Source: Symbiodinium microadriaticum (taxonomy: Eukaryota; Sar; Dinophyceae; Suessiales; Symbiodiniaceae). Taken from it: DNA of 64,000 nucleotides. The stretch is from contig LSRX01000074.1 of the NCBI GenBank assembly GCA_001939145.1, positions 691,824-755,823 on the forward strand, read 5' to 3'. Both the position numbers and the translations under genes were made by a program. The notes beneath the pieces were generated by a model. The model worked only from the letters and a program-made list of their open reading frames with translations. It was not told where the DNA came from and did not search any database. Shown one piece after another: positions 33,542 through 44,707 of the stretch (positions are counted from its first letter, which is position 1; each line of letters opens with the position of its first letter).

Positions 33542-34311
33542 GTGGGAGCGGAGATTTCCAGCTTGGGATTTAGAGTAGCTCTTTTCTGCGTTTAGGGTAG
33601 AGGGTTCTGCGAGCTCAAGGTATCGGATTTGAATGTCGCTCAGGGCTGCTGTTGTCGGTTGCCGCCTTGCATGGGCTCTGGTCCGCACACAAGACGATTC
33701 TCCAACCGATGCGCTAATGCGGGTTTTGGCAGATCATTTTTGTAGAGTTATACAGGGACTGGAATGAGATGCTATCACTGGATCGTTCGACCGGAATCCC
33801 AAACGGTGGAAAGTGGAAACAGGCTGATGTGCACCAGCTACAAACCTTGGCTCGCTCCGAGCTTCCAACTTTCTTGCTAGCGATGGATTGGTTGTCGGTC
33901 GTACTGATCGCGGCCTGAAGGCGTCAGCGCTTCCGGGTGTTTCAGTTTGTTAGGCTCAACAGCCAAAATTGGATGTAGGGGGGGAAGGGTATCGTTCTGT
34001 GCTTCCGAGATTAAAAGTCGGACCCTGCAAATTGTGTTGAAAGGATGTATTGGTCAAAGTTGGGCCAGACGATGTGCTGTTATGCTTGACAGGGCTGCCT
34101 CTCGGAGAGTGTTCAGGCCCCTCTTCTCGTGATGGTAGCGGCCCGGCATCCAACACTGAAGACTGTGCCGGCTTCTTGAGATCTCTATCAAAGCCATTGC
34201 CTCGCTTGGATTTCCAGTGATTCTAGTGTGTCCAGGGGCAACGCAAAGCGGCGGCGAACACATTGAGCGCCATCGAGTTCGACGACGAACGAAGCACTTC
34301 CGACACGTTTC

Positions 34312-35028
34312 ATGCAACCGAAACTATGGCCAGCTGCATTTCTTTCGCGCGTTGCAGCTATCATGTCTGTACTGATTGATCTGATGAGTTTGCATACGCT
34401 TGTTGTTCAGAAAACCTGCAGAGACTGTCTTCGCCGATGTAGCTACGAGCTGCCTTCGCGAACATGCACAATACTGCCACGACAGCCGTTCATCCTAATA
34501 CAATCACCGTCCCTCTTGTGCTTCGACAACACGGTGCGACTACCTTTGCAGTTTGCTCTCAGTATCTTGCGCTCCTTCGCCTCCTCCTCCTTTTTTACTG
34601 CGACAACTACTGCCACTGCTACACTTCTCCCTGCCAAAGCTACTGCCACTATCTGCCACTGCTGCCGTGGCACTGCTGCTGCCACTGTTGTTTCTGCTGC
34701 TGCAACCATGTACGACATCGACGACGTGTCGGTGCTACTTGGCAAACTATACGATGATGAGTGCAATCGTAACAACCTGTTCTTTGTGCCGGCAAAGACG
34801 ATCGTGTTCAATCACCTCCGGTTAGCTCAGCCCACCACTGCCGGCGCCGGCACTGCCACCACCAGTCACCCACAACACGCAGTAGGGCTACTTCTGTGTC
34901 TGATGCGTTTTTCATTGCAAGATGATCAGTCCCCCGGGGATATTCGCATTGCAACATGCGGCTTCAGGTTTCGATGTTTTGACCCTGTTTCAGCATCTTG
35001 TTTGCTACTGCTTGCCCTTCCCTCTTAG
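34312..35028 (+). CDS. Longest non-repeat open frame (238 codons), unknown product
   Basis: ATG frame starting MQPKLWPAAFLSRVAAIMSV. The middle is Ala/Thr-rich through ACT/GCT repeats. The part from about 34708 is most coding-like: MYDIDDVSVLLGKLYDDECN then RNNLFFVPAKTIVFNHLRLA, with GC-rich third positions. It may be exon plus flanking intron. An open minus frame (34443-34811) overlaps but is repetitive. No family recognised. Confidence 0.45.
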   Translation: MQPKLWPAAFLSRVAAIMSVLIDLMSLHTLVVQKTCRDCLRRCSYELPSRTCTILPRQPFILIQSPSLLCFDNTVRLPLQFALSILRSFASSSFFTATTTATATLLPAKATATICHCCRGTAAATVVSAAATMYDIDDVSVLLGKLYDDECNRNNLFFVPAKTIVFNHLRLAQPTTAGAGTATTSHPQHAVGLLLCLMRFSLQDDQSPGDIRIATCGFRFRCFDPVSASCLLLLALPS

Positions 35029-35167
35029 CCGTTATCGGAAATTGTGGTTATTGGCTCGTTGCCTGCATTCTCGAAGTGTTTCGCCTTCAGCGAGATGTCG
35101 CATTCCCTTCGATCGAATTCTGCATGACAGTATATGCAACTGCGCCTTAGTCTATCAGTGTGTCCAG

Positions 35168-35220
35168 GATTGGCGAGCTTCTGCGCAAAGAGGCGACGAT
35201 CCTACCTGGGCGTCATGCAG
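35168..35220 (+). CDS. Short internal exon
   Basis: After TCCAG and before CAG|GCTTCC, 17 codons read IGELLRKEATILPGRHA. Other frames are open, but this one is the most natural. Confidence 0.4.
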
Positions 35221-35369
35221 GCTTCCGGCCTGACAGGTTTGCTGCCTTTGAGGGTTTAGGATTTCCTTGCTGATGTAGTGCAGCTCTCGGAGTGTCGAAG
35301 CAGTTGAAGGCGAGTTGCCTCCGCATTGTCAGCGAAGTCCGTGCAGCCGACTGCCGAAACACAGAACCC

Positions 35370-35612
35370 TCAATCAGAAAGCTCCCTACCCAGAGCCTCA
35401 ACTTCGATTGACGCCAAACTTCAACACGAGTACCGTGTTTCGCAACGGGCTGGATTGAAGGTCTTAACCATGCTCACCGAAAACCCTAAACCGTCAAACA
35501 TGTTCAACCACAGACCGTCNTCAATCAGAAAGCTCCCTACCCAGAGCCTCAACTTCGATTGACGCCAAACTTCAACACGAGTACCGTGTTTCGCAACGGG
35601 CTGGATTGAAGG
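35370..35612. repeat. 92-bp direct duplication beside an N
   Basis: Bases 35370-35461 recur as 35521-35612 with no visible differences, period 151. A single N at 35520 immediately precedes the second copy. The placement suggests an unmerged assembly overlap rather than a biological repeat. Confidence 0.9.
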
Positions 35613-35948
35613 CATTGGTGTTTTTTTTTTTGTTTTTCTGGGGCGGCGTGTTCAGAGGCTCTGAGCCCCTTTCCTGTCGAAGGGTAGTGTGGCTGCATGC
35701 TTCGCAGCGCCACCGTCGTCTCATGGTAGTCCTGGTAGTCCTCCCGGCTTGTGGCACCTAAGGTGGAGCCTCCGATTGCCGGCAACATGCCGGACTTCGA
35801 TGTCGAGCGGGTCGCACCACTTTGGGTTCAGGGTTTCGGATTCAGCATTCCGAGTTTCAGAAAATGCTGTGTGCAGCTTGCGAGTTTTGAAGGCACTGGC
35901 AGCGCGGCTGGTCCGTAGAAAGGTTTCGATTTAGCACTAATCTAACAG

Positions 35949-36371
35949 TTTCGGAGCCGAAGCAAGATTCCAACGACATCCGACTATGGCGCTTTGCCGT
36001 CTTGGTCTTCGTGGCCTACGAGGTCTTCATGTTCATGTTCTCCTACCCGAATTATGTGTAAAGCGGCAGGTAGATTTCGGAATGGGCGGGAGTTTCCATC
36101 TCTTTTGCCCTGACCGGTACTACGTTCCTTAGGTCCCTCTTTGAACTTGGAGGTTTTCCAGCCTATTCCTACGTCCCCCCAAGCGTTCTGGTGCCACTGC
36201 CAGAGCGAGTACATCAAGTCCGGCCTGCGACGGAAGTGCAGGCCTGGAGCGGCGTCTTCGGGATGAAACTTTGGGCTTGAGGCTTTCGAGTCGAGTCACT
36301 GTTCCTGGCATGTCAGAGCATCATGTCGCAGCTGGAAAAATGCTCAAACTCGCTGAGGAAACCTGATGCAG
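35949..36371 (+). CDS. Unknown membrane protein, three exons
   Basis: Exon 35949-36055 follows CTAACAG, reads SEPKQDSNDIRLWRFAVLVF then VAYEVFMFMFSYPNY and ends at GTGTAA. The stretch from FAVLVF to MFMF is a good membrane helix, and almost every codon ends in G or C. Piece 36184-36241 follows CCAAG, reads FWCHCQSEYIKSGLRRKC and can end AG|GCCTGG. Piece 36317-36371 follows TGTCAG, reads SIMSQLEKCSNSLRKPDA and ends before GAACAG. The order suggests an integral membrane protein; a helix after a charged segment recalls the first helix of ion channels, but that is only a guess. Exact donors remain open because phases do not all join. Confidence 0.55.
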
Positions 36372-36954
36372 GAACAGCTTGTTTCGAACTATCGCACCTC
36401 CCATTGTACTGTTCGGCTTGTATGACGTCGTGGAGTGTATAAGGACCTTACAGCAAGCTTCCTTGGTGTTTGGGTGCAGGCCTTGAGATCGTAGATGTTG
36501 CTGCTTGTTCTGTCGGGTGCAGGGGCGGGTGCGGGTCGTAGGCAGTGGAGATAGACACTATAATTACCAATGTAGCCTGGAGCAAGCCGTTTGGGCCATT
36601 CTGTTGGTGAGTGAGAGGTGTAGGAGTACGGCTGCCGTGGATTCATGTTTGGTAGTCTTCAAAGTCCCTCTTCCCCCCCCGCCCCTGCCCAAGGTTTGAA
36701 CAATCCATTGTTAGGGAGTCGGCTATTTGTACGACGTAGAATCATTGGTATTGTATCATTAGCATGATACTACTGTGTGGCGTTATACTACTGCAAGTGC
36801 TGTTTGTAGACTCGGAACTCCATCTTGAGAAAGGCCTCAAACAAGGCTCGGCTCCGCAGTGAAGCATCCGCTCCAAATCCTACCGTGACCACCAGCAGAA
36901 TGGAAATTAGAAGAAACGTGAAAAAACATATACGGAGTGTGTATAGATGGAGAA

Positions 36955-37228
36955 TATATCTATATATATATATACTACTTCGTATATATGTGTGTATGTA
37001 TGTATGTATGTATGTATGTATGTATGTATGTATGTATGTATGTAGGTATGTAGGTATGTAGGTATGTAGGTATGTAGGTATGTAGGCATGTAGGCATGTA
37101 GGCATGTATGTATGTATTTATGTATGCATGCATGGATGGATGTATGCATGTATGTATGCATGCATGTATGTATTTGTCAAAGAACTAAAGATAAATACAT
37201 AAATCTGTATGTATATATATATATATAT

Positions 37229-37260
<32 letters not shown>

Positions 37261-37290
37261 GTAGATAGATAGATAGATAGATAGATAGAT
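36955..37290. repeat. TATG, TAGG and ATAG repeats
   Basis: TATG run (about 36992-37045), graded TAGG/TATG variants, TA run (about 37208-37232) and ATAG run (about 37230-37290). Confidence 0.95.
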
Positions 37291-38785
37291 TTTTTTATTT
37301 TTATGGATGGGGGCACCACAGAACCAGATGAAGGTTTCTGTGAAGTTACTTCACTATAGAGACCCCGGAGCCCCCTGTGCCACACCGCTGTTTGGAGAGC
37401 CGCCGCATGTGCCTTGGTTTGTGCTTGTCCCGTGACATGCACCGACATTGGGTAGGCTGACTCCGCATGCCCTCTTTGTTGTTCACCCTGATGCCAATAC
37501 GCCAAACACCATAAGCCTAACTTCTATCGCGCGAACAGGGAGGCACATGCGGAGATGGCTGGCTTGCCGCTTGCCTTTGCAGTTGTTTGTTACCACTGCC
37601 AGTCCAGGAGTCAAGCTGGTTCGATGATTCAAAGATGCAGTATGCCTTTATCAAAATGCTCTCCCCAAACATGTAGTTAACTTAACCTCTGCACTTTTCT
37701 GAGCTTCAGCACCATTCTCTGTGTCGACCCCCAGAGCCCTAGAGTTTCAGGCTTCGGCATACGATGTCGTATAGTCCGAGGCTTTGGAGGGTTTCCGTAG
37801 ATTGCGCGGTGGCATGCAATCATACAGGGGCCTTGGTGTGGTGTTTTGAGTGCATCAGGACACCAAGCCTAAGCTCTCGTCATGACCTCTCAAATTGTTC
37901 AGAGTTGAGCTCCAGACAGGCAGCTCCTGAGTTGCGAGCGCAGTTCTATTGTTTTTTACATCGGGGAATTTCGCAGCTCAGAGTTCACGAAGGCCAAACC
38001 TGAAAGCCGGAGGCGGAAACCCTCACTGCCTGACTGTCCCTGAACCCGACAGGCCCAAACCACCGAAACCACCAAATGGCCGAGGGTCGACCGGCTGCCG
38101 AAATACTTGGCGCTCGGCCCAGCATTGTCTTTTGAGACTTCCCCCGCCCTGTCAAGGCCTCCACACCGTTTAAGACTTAGTGGTTTTTTGTGCAGCCAAC
38201 ACCATCTCCTTACGCCCCGAAGCCCAATGCAACCCAAATTCGAGACTGTTTCACGAGGCCGTTTCAACTCTCAGGCTTTCGAAATTTGTCACTAATGTTA
38301 TATGATCGAAACCGATGGTGTAGCGCACCGATAGCCTTCTTGAACCTGTTGAACTGAATTCAGTTAGGGTTCAATTGCGGCGCTCAGGGAACCCAGACCC
38401 CAATGGCTGAAGAGGTGGATTGGAAGGGTGGAGTGGAGGGAGTGGGGTGGAGGATACGGGAGGAGGGGTGGAGGGGTGGACGGCTGGGGAGGGGTGGGAG
38501 ACGGAGGTGGAGCGGAGGGATGGAGGGTGGAGGGGTGCACGCATGGCTGCATGCTCATTAGCATTGCACTGAACGTGTTGACAATTTCGTAGTTTGTCTA
38601 CTAATGCACTCTAGTCTAGGATTTCGTGTATTTGTTGATGATGTGGTGTTGAATTGCTCTTCCCAGGTCCTTTTCTGCCGTGTCGTCAGCTCCAACATTT
38701 CACTCACCCGACAGCCCTAAACCCGAAGCCCCGGAAGCCCTGAACCTAGACTTCCGTGCTTAGGCCTTGACGCGAAACGCCCGAG
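37291..38785. other. Ambiguous region with G-rich stretch
   Basis: No strong exon. A minus frame at 37956-38267 and short plus pieces are open. GGAGGGGTGG-type sequence at 38410-38540, then C-strand telomere-like sequence (CCCTAAACCCGAAGCCCC) at about 38715. Confidence 0.45.
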
Positions 38786-38892
38786 AATCAGCGGCTGCCA
38801 TGAGCCAACAGCGGGAGAAGTTCATCGACCACATCAAGCCCGGGACTGGGAACAAGGGTGTTCGAATGAAGGACCTTGATGATGCTTTATGA
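38786..38892 (+). CDS. Small exon, possibly terminal
   Basis: After CCCGAG the frame reads SAAAMSQQREKFIDHIKPGT then GNKGVRMKDLDDAL and stops at 38892; a GA donor before GATGCT or GATCCG is also possible. Very coding-like and directly preceded by C-strand telomere-like sequence. Function unknown. Confidence 0.55.
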
Positions 38893-39750
38893 TCCGTATC
38901 CTAATCCGTGTTAGAGGAAGGGTTTTTGTACACATGGGTAGCTTCACAGGCTAGCCCTTTCGTTGGGTTCAGGGCTCAGCGACCAGAGATTCGGGTTCAG
39001 GCGGGATGCACACCTAGAATGATCAGAAGTTAGCCCAAACTGAAGTGTCCCGGTGTGCATGTGAAATCGGTTGCCGGTTTCACCCACTACGGACATTGCC
39101 GAGTCCAGGCTTCGCGCCTGGTGCAGGTGAGTGCCTTGTTGAAATGCTGCATCCCAAAACCCCTTTGGCACGACATATTCGTCCTCGAAGCACCAACGTA
39201 ATGCCGAACATCTCCAAAGCAAACCAACACAAGGCCAGTCTTTCGACAAAGCCCTCGCTGTCTAAACCCGATATGAAGCAAGCGCTTCTGAACCTGACTC
39301 ACAAGGTCTTGTCAGCACTGAAACAAAATCCTTAAAGCCAGAAGGTCCTTGAAGCCCAAGTTCCTCCGGGATCTGAGGCGGACCTCAGCGGCTCTGTGTA
39401 GGGCTTTGCGGTTTAGGTTGTCCGGCTTGGGCTGAGTGGAAGCCGAAGATGTTCGATGTGCGGTCGAGGGAAACCACTCTGTAGAGGCAGATTTGCTGGA
39501 TTGCTGTCATTTTGGTTGCTTGAGCATGCCTGATCACCCAGGCACCCCGAAGCACTGACTCGTCATTTCCGGAAGCCCCAACATGAGGGGTATACAAGTA
39601 TATAAATAGACCATCTTCATGCTAGTTGTGTGTCCAGTCCTGACGGGGAGTACCCGTGCTCTCCGAGTTTTGGGAGTTTAGGCACAGCAGGGGACGGCGG
39701 AGTACAGTCGTGAAGCCGCCAGCAGACTTGTGCAACGGGACCGTTTACAA
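38893..39750. other. No strong gene
   Basis: Open frames on both strands near 38944-39335 (plus 39045-39335 and minus 38944-39249) but without splice support. Confidence 0.4.
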
Positions 39751-39815
39751 GCAAACAAACAAACACACAAACAAACAAACAAACAAACAAACAAGCAAAC
39801 AAACAAACAAGAACC
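39751..39815. repeat. (AAAC)n microsatellite
   Basis: CAAA repeat of about 60 bp with few interruptions. Confidence 0.96.
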
Positions 39816-39936
39816 GACAGCAAGGGCGCTCAGAACCGATCCATAACCACTGGTTTTGCGCAGAGCCGTTTGCCTCGGGTCGGAGCATACAGCATACTGC
39901 ATCCGCCTAGATCACCACTCATCGCCCTGCTTGCAG

Positions 39937-39991
39937 GCAAGGGGGAGCCAAGAAGCTCAAGCAGGCCATCTCGGAACGCCTCACGTGGATG
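39937..39991 (+). CDS. Short basic exon
   Basis: After TTGCAG it reads QGGAKKLKQAISERLTWM and ends ATG|GTGATA. It has 18 codons, almost all GC3. Confidence 0.55.
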
Positions 39992-40594
39992 GTGATATTT
40001 TGCATTCACTCAGTACGATGACGCGAGGGCCGTCCCCCCTAGCGTCGTCAGAACCTCGCTGAAGTGAAGAGTCTTATAGGAGGAAAAACCGCTGATTCCA
40101 AACCCTGAACTGGCCCTAAACCCTGGTTGTCACAGGATCCTGGAGAGTATCATGTGGTTCTCCCCTCCCTCCCGCGGTTGGAATTTGTTCAAACGGACAA
40201 CGATCTAGGAACCTTGCTAGACTTGAGTTAGCCCCGGGCCTGAACCCTCAACCCCACCGTTGCTAGCCCCTCAAAGCATCATAAGTCGTAAGTCCCTTTC
40301 CTGAGCATTGTTTGCAGCACTGTTCGACGTGTTGGAACCCCTATCAGCTCTTGCAAAGTCACTCAACACAGCCTGTGAAGTGTATGAAACCATTGCGTAC
40401 CTTTTGAGTTTCCAAGTCTCAAGATACTTCAAGCTCACCGCTGTCTTGAAAACTGCAGAGCTCAAAGCCAACTCCGAACACGAATGATCGCAAACGGTAC
40501 GCACCGTGTTATACATCAATCCCAAGAAGCTTGTACCCGAAACCTGAACCCGAGACCCTAATACTCGCACCTTGCTACCCCCCAACATTCGGCC

Positions 40595-40682
40595 ATGATC
40601 CAAAACCTGCAGGATATCGAGACAAAGCTGGAGGAGGAGACCCTGATGAAGCAGGCACGGGAGCTCGAAACCGCAGTTGCAG
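40595..40682 (+). CDS. Acidic coiled-coil exon, possible start of a gene
   Basis: Begins with ATG and reads MIQNLQDIETKLEEETLMKQ then ARELETAVA, ending GCAG|GTTCGG. No acceptor AG lies in the roughly 40 nt before the ATG, so this may be a true initiation codon with 5' leader upstream. C-strand telomere-like sequence (CCCGAAACCTGAACCCGAG) precedes and G-type GTTCGGG follows. Confidence 0.6.
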
Positions 40683-40734
40683 GTTCGGGCAGGAGCCGTC
40701 GTGGTAATTAGTAATGGTCGCAGTAACCTTCGTC

Positions 40735-40935
40735 GCGAAAATGTAGCAGCAGCCATCGTCGCCGTCGCAGCAGTAGCAGTAGCAGTAGCACTCGCAGTTG
40801 CAGTAGCAGTAGCAGGAGAAGTACCAGCAGCAGCAGCAGCGGCAGTCGCAGTCACAGTCGCAGTCGCAGTAGCAGTAGCAGTAGCAGTAGCAGCAGCATC
40901 AGCAGTCGCAGTACCGGTAGCAGTCGGTGACTATA
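40735..40935. repeat. GCAGTA/GCAGTC hexanucleotide-like repeat
   Basis: Imperfect GCAGTAGCAGTC repeats of about 190 bp in the putative intron after the coiled-coil exon. Translations are Ala/Val- or Ser-rich in all frames. Confidence 0.92.
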
Positions 40936-41452
40936 GCAGTAGTTGGCTGTGCCCCCCCGCGAAACGATGGCGGATACTCCAAGTTTATCCAAGAATTCAA
41001 TACAGTCGATTTGTTTTGTCCGGTCCGGTGTCTTGCCGAAATTAGATCCGTGTCTACTGAGATTCAATCAGGTGCCTAAGATTCAATATGATACCTGGGG
41101 CACCGTGCACAGCATCTTTAAATTGCAAACAAGGTTCAACAAGACCTACATTGTAGTGTTAGCAAGATGTTGCTAGGCCCAGGTTGACAAACATGTACTC
41201 GCCTGTGCATTTCACTTTACACCTTAAGCCTGAGGCTTAAGGACCAAGGAGGGTTACCAGCAATAGGATAAACATTGATCATGCAAGACAACTAGACTAA
41301 TGTCATGAAAGGACATGGCAACACATGACATGAAGACACATACACACAAAGAAAGACAAAAGAGGGCAACCCCTACCAGAAACACATGATTAAAGAAGCT
41401 TCAAAAAGACTTTGTAGCGAGTACAAGTACCAGTACTTAGGTGTACTACTAT

Positions 41453-41458
41453 TAATAT

Positions 41459-41496
<38 letters not shown>

Positions 41497-41548
41497 CTCC
41501 TCCTGCTGCTGCTGCTGCTGCTACTACTACTACTACTACTACTAGTAG

Positions 41549-41598
<50 letters not shown>

Positions 41599-41626
41599 GT
41601 ACTACTACTACTACTACTAGTACTAG

Positions 41627-41690
<64 letters not shown>

Positions 41691-41735
41691 GCTACTGCTA
41701 CTGCTACTGCTACTGCTACTGCTACTGCTACTGAT
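41453..41735. repeat. (CTA)n tract
   Basis: Long CTA/ACT repeat with CTC and CTG interruptions and a short TAG-switched segment, followed by GCTACT repeats. The poly-Leu and poly-Ser frames across it are artefacts. Confidence 0.95.
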
Positions 41736-42318
41736 ACAACGACGACGCCGCCACAGCCCACGCCGACGCCGAACACTGCTACAACTGCCGCTGTTGCTGC
41801 TACTCCTACTCCTGCCACTATTGTCGCTGTCGCGCACGCTGCTGTTTCCACTGCCACTGTTATTGCTACTGATGCGGCTACTGTTACGAGGTGTAGTAGG
41901 CAATTGTTGTGCCTGTGTTCTACTCCAACTGCGACGGGCTTTGCAATTCTCAATGTGTTGCTTGGCAAACGTCGAGTCTCACTACTAACAGCTGCAATTA
42001 CCATACGAGATTGGGAGCACACGAGACCCTGACTTTATTGCGTGTGTGCGTTCCAGAACGCCCCAAAAGCCCTTGTGACCGAGTTATTCTGGTAGTCCGG
42101 CCCATAACAGCACTCCAACTCGACCTTGGTCCCCCGGGCTTAAGAGGTTCATGGTGTCGTGCTTGAGATTGCTTGCATTTTTGGGGTTTGGGGTTTGCCC
42201 GCGGTCAGGCTTTCGGTTTGGGCGTGTAGATTTGGCATGAGAATGCTGGCATTTCTGGATAAAGCTCAGTACACCAGCTACACCCTAAAATCCCACACCT
42301 CAGGCCTTTTTGTTTTAG

Positions 42319-42400
42319 GAGCCCGGCCGGGGGAGGTCGAAGACAGCTGGGACAAGGAGGAGGCCACGGCAAAGCCTGGAAAGATTTCTTCTCCGGGATT
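42319..42400 (+). CDS. Acidic exon, unknown product
   Basis: After TTTTAG it reads ARPGEVEDSWDKEEATAKPG then KISSPG, with a possible GTTAGG donor. GC3-rich. G-type telomere-like sequence follows. Confidence 0.5.
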
Positions 42401-42695
42401 GTTAGGCTTTGGGGCTTGCGTTCTTCGTCAGCTTCCCGTGGGAAATCGTCTAGGAGTCTAGGAGGACTGAAGGACTTAGAAGAAAGACTGGGTCCCGGGT
42501 AGAAAGTGCCAACGCGCACGGGCCAGTCTTCGGGTGCAAGATGGAAGATACGGGAAAACATCTGTCAGCGCGAACCCCATGGAAACAACAGCATTGCTTA
42601 CCCTCTCTCGCCTTTGAATGGCAGGGAATGTTGGTGCTTGGGATTACCGTGTATCTAGGGTGTATCTGAATTTTGGAGTTTAGGGTGGGCTCTAG

Positions 42696-42829
42696 GGTTT
42701 TCATCACGACGCTGTTGCCAGTTCGGCCGAAAGGATTGAATGCGTTCCTCGAATGCCAGTGCCCGCACCCCGACACTAACAGTAGGGACGGAACTGCCAA
42801 ACCCACAGCCTCTCATCCGAGACTCCAGG
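42696..42829 (+). CDS. Cys-containing exon, unknown product
   Basis: After CTCTAG it reads VFITTLLPVRPKGLNAFLEC then QCPHPDTNSRDGTAKPTASH, with a possible GC donor near 42830. Two minus frames overlap and are natural-looking, so direction is not certain. Confidence 0.4.
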
Positions 42830-42904
42830 GCACCGAACCGATTCCTTGAACTCATCAAACCCACCTCAACAAGTTCAAATCTCAAAGATGGCACTCCCTG
42901 TCAA

Positions 42905-43080
42905 CCCTAGGCCCGGGCCCCACTGTTGAAGCAACTTTTGCCAGGCCCGGCTACGTGCCGGACATCTCGCCTTGGAGAAGCGAGCCGAGGGCCCCAGCAA
43001 TTGGACTTTTGGCGGGTGCCGAGGACTCACTAGTTGCTATATACTGGCGGCTTGAAAGCTTAAGTATATCTTTCCTGAAG
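42905..43080 (+). CDS. Candidate coding segment
   Basis: The plus frame reads FARPGYVPDISPWRSEPRAP then LLAGAEDSLVAIYWRLESLS and ends AAG|GCCCCA. A second plus frame is open over the first half. Confidence 0.35.
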
Positions 43081-43413
43081 GCCCCAACCTTGAGCCTTCA
43101 GCCCCAAAACAACCCAGACCCCAAACATCCACTGAACTCTAAACCTTACGGCTTGGACTTCTTGCCAAAGCAACGACAATACTGGGTGTGCAACACAGTT
43201 TGATGTTGTCGGGCTTTTCGAAGTGTATGGTGCATGCAGCAATCAAAACTAAAACGAAGAAGCTTCAGGAACATGCGCTATTTTCTTTACAGCCCATGCA
43301 GCCACGTGCCAATCTAGTCACCTGGAAGCACTATGAAGCCTGTAGTGGAAAATGACCTTAAAGCTCTAATCACTCCCTGTAGCCGTTGACATGCCTCTGC
43401 CTCTCCCTAGCAG

Positions 43414-43501
43414 GCTGAGTTCTTCGGGACAATCTCCGATGAAGTCGCCGAGGCTTCCCACTCAATGTTTCGAAGCGCCCAAGCAAATCTGCCTTTTGGG
43501 G
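43414..43501 (+). CDS. Internal exon, unknown product
   Basis: After CTAGCAG, 29 codons read AEFFGTISDEVAEASHSMFR then SAQANLPFG, ending G|GTGGAA. Very coding-like. A 122-codon frame overlaps in another register and was rejected in its favour. Confidence 0.6.
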
Positions 43502-44088
43502 GTGGAAACAAAGGCGGCCAAACCTGATGAGTCGACCACCTTGTCCAGTCCTTTTGACATCAGATTGTCTTGTTGGAACGCCAGTCAAAGAGTTTCTGAT
43601 CGACACCGCAAGATCGAAGCTTTCAGTTTCACGATGTTTCAGCTATTGAGGGTCAGCGAGGCATCTGTGGTTGAAGGAAAGAGTAGGTATAAAATTCGGA
43701 TGAGAGGAAGCAATACTGCGCAAAGGGCAAGGCAAGGCAGTTCGCTGCAATGCTTTTGACGATCTGTATGTCAGGTCGCTGATTTAGTTTGAAATTCGGG
43801 GCGAAGTCGAACCTCATTCCACGAGACCCTGAGTACAAATCCGCAAGCACACATCCCCGAAGCTTAAACTCGAACTGCGGACACTGTCGACTGAAGCCTG
43901 AACCCGAAACATCCTGAAGAAGTTGTCAGCGCAATCGCGGTAGTAGGAAGGTGCCACAACTGTAAACATTGAGTCATCAAGCAAAATCAGCAACGACCAG
44001 GAAAACTGACTTACGACAATTCTGCAGCCCTCAACCCTAGAGCCACCAAGTTCAACATTATTGCATCGAGGTCCAACCAGAAACCAAG

Positions 44089-44142
44089 CTATTTTCCAGG
44101 AGGTGGCCAAGTTGCAGGAATCCATCGAGAGGCCCATTTGCT
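44089..44142 (+). CDS. Short helical exon
   Basis: After CCAAG it reads IFQEVAKLQESIERPIC and ends T|GTTGAT. It follows C-strand telomere-like sequence (CCCTCAACCCTAGAGCC). Confidence 0.5.
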
Positions 44143-44342
44143 GTTGATCCGTTTTTGGATTAATAAGGATCCGCGGGGTGTGGGGCTTGAAGAAATGGAG
44201 TTCAAGCTTTGAAGTTATGAGTGGAAAACATTTGGGTTTCTCATGGGGCGTCGCGGGTTTAAAATGCTAGATGGTGCGTGAAAAAACTTGAGAAAAGGTT
44301 CATAAACGATTTCAGAACCAGATTGGAACCTCCGGCTTCGGG

Positions 44343-44615
44343 TTGGGGAAAGCACAAAAAATAAAGCACAATGATCAACAGGAGTTCGACAAACAGGTTC
44401 AGGATTCGTGTGGGATGGAGGCTTCTGAGATTCGAGCCTGCGACTTCTTTACATACTGTGAGGACCAGAGCTCTGTGTTTCAAAATCGTGTAACTAGGTG
44501 GGTTTGGAATTTTGGGTTGCAGGTTTGGAGTTCTATCACTCGAACTTTAATTCGATTCTCTACATCCCCATTTCGCCCAAAAACTGTCCTTCGAAGCCAA
44601 GCTATCAAACACTAA
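44343..44615 (+). CDS. Candidate coding segment
   Basis: A frame starting at TTG reads GKAQKIKHNDQQEFDKQVQD then MEASEIRACDFFTYCEDQSS. The first half is natural and charged. After about 44500 it becomes telomere-like. A donor CAG|GTTCAG lies at about 44394. Confidence 0.4.
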   Translation: MGKAQKIKHNDQQEFDKQVQDSCGMEASEIRACDFFTYCEDQSSVFQNRVTRWVWNFGLQVWSSITRTLIRFSTSPFRPKTVLRSQAIKH

Positions 44616-44707
44616 ACTCTCCCCTGGTATTGTCACGGGTGGGACGAGTTTTGCTGTATTTGATGATGTTTGGTGCGACATAGGCTTAGGAATTCAAGCG
44701 GCCTGTT

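Noticed and set aside
41386..42022. Poly-Leu, poly-Ser and poly-Val frames of about 200 codons
   Set aside because: They are translations of the CTA repeat in different registers.
43391..43759. 122-codon plus frame starting MPLPLPSRLSSSGQSPMKSP
   Set aside because: Overlaps an island in another register with better composition, acceptor and donor (43414-43501).
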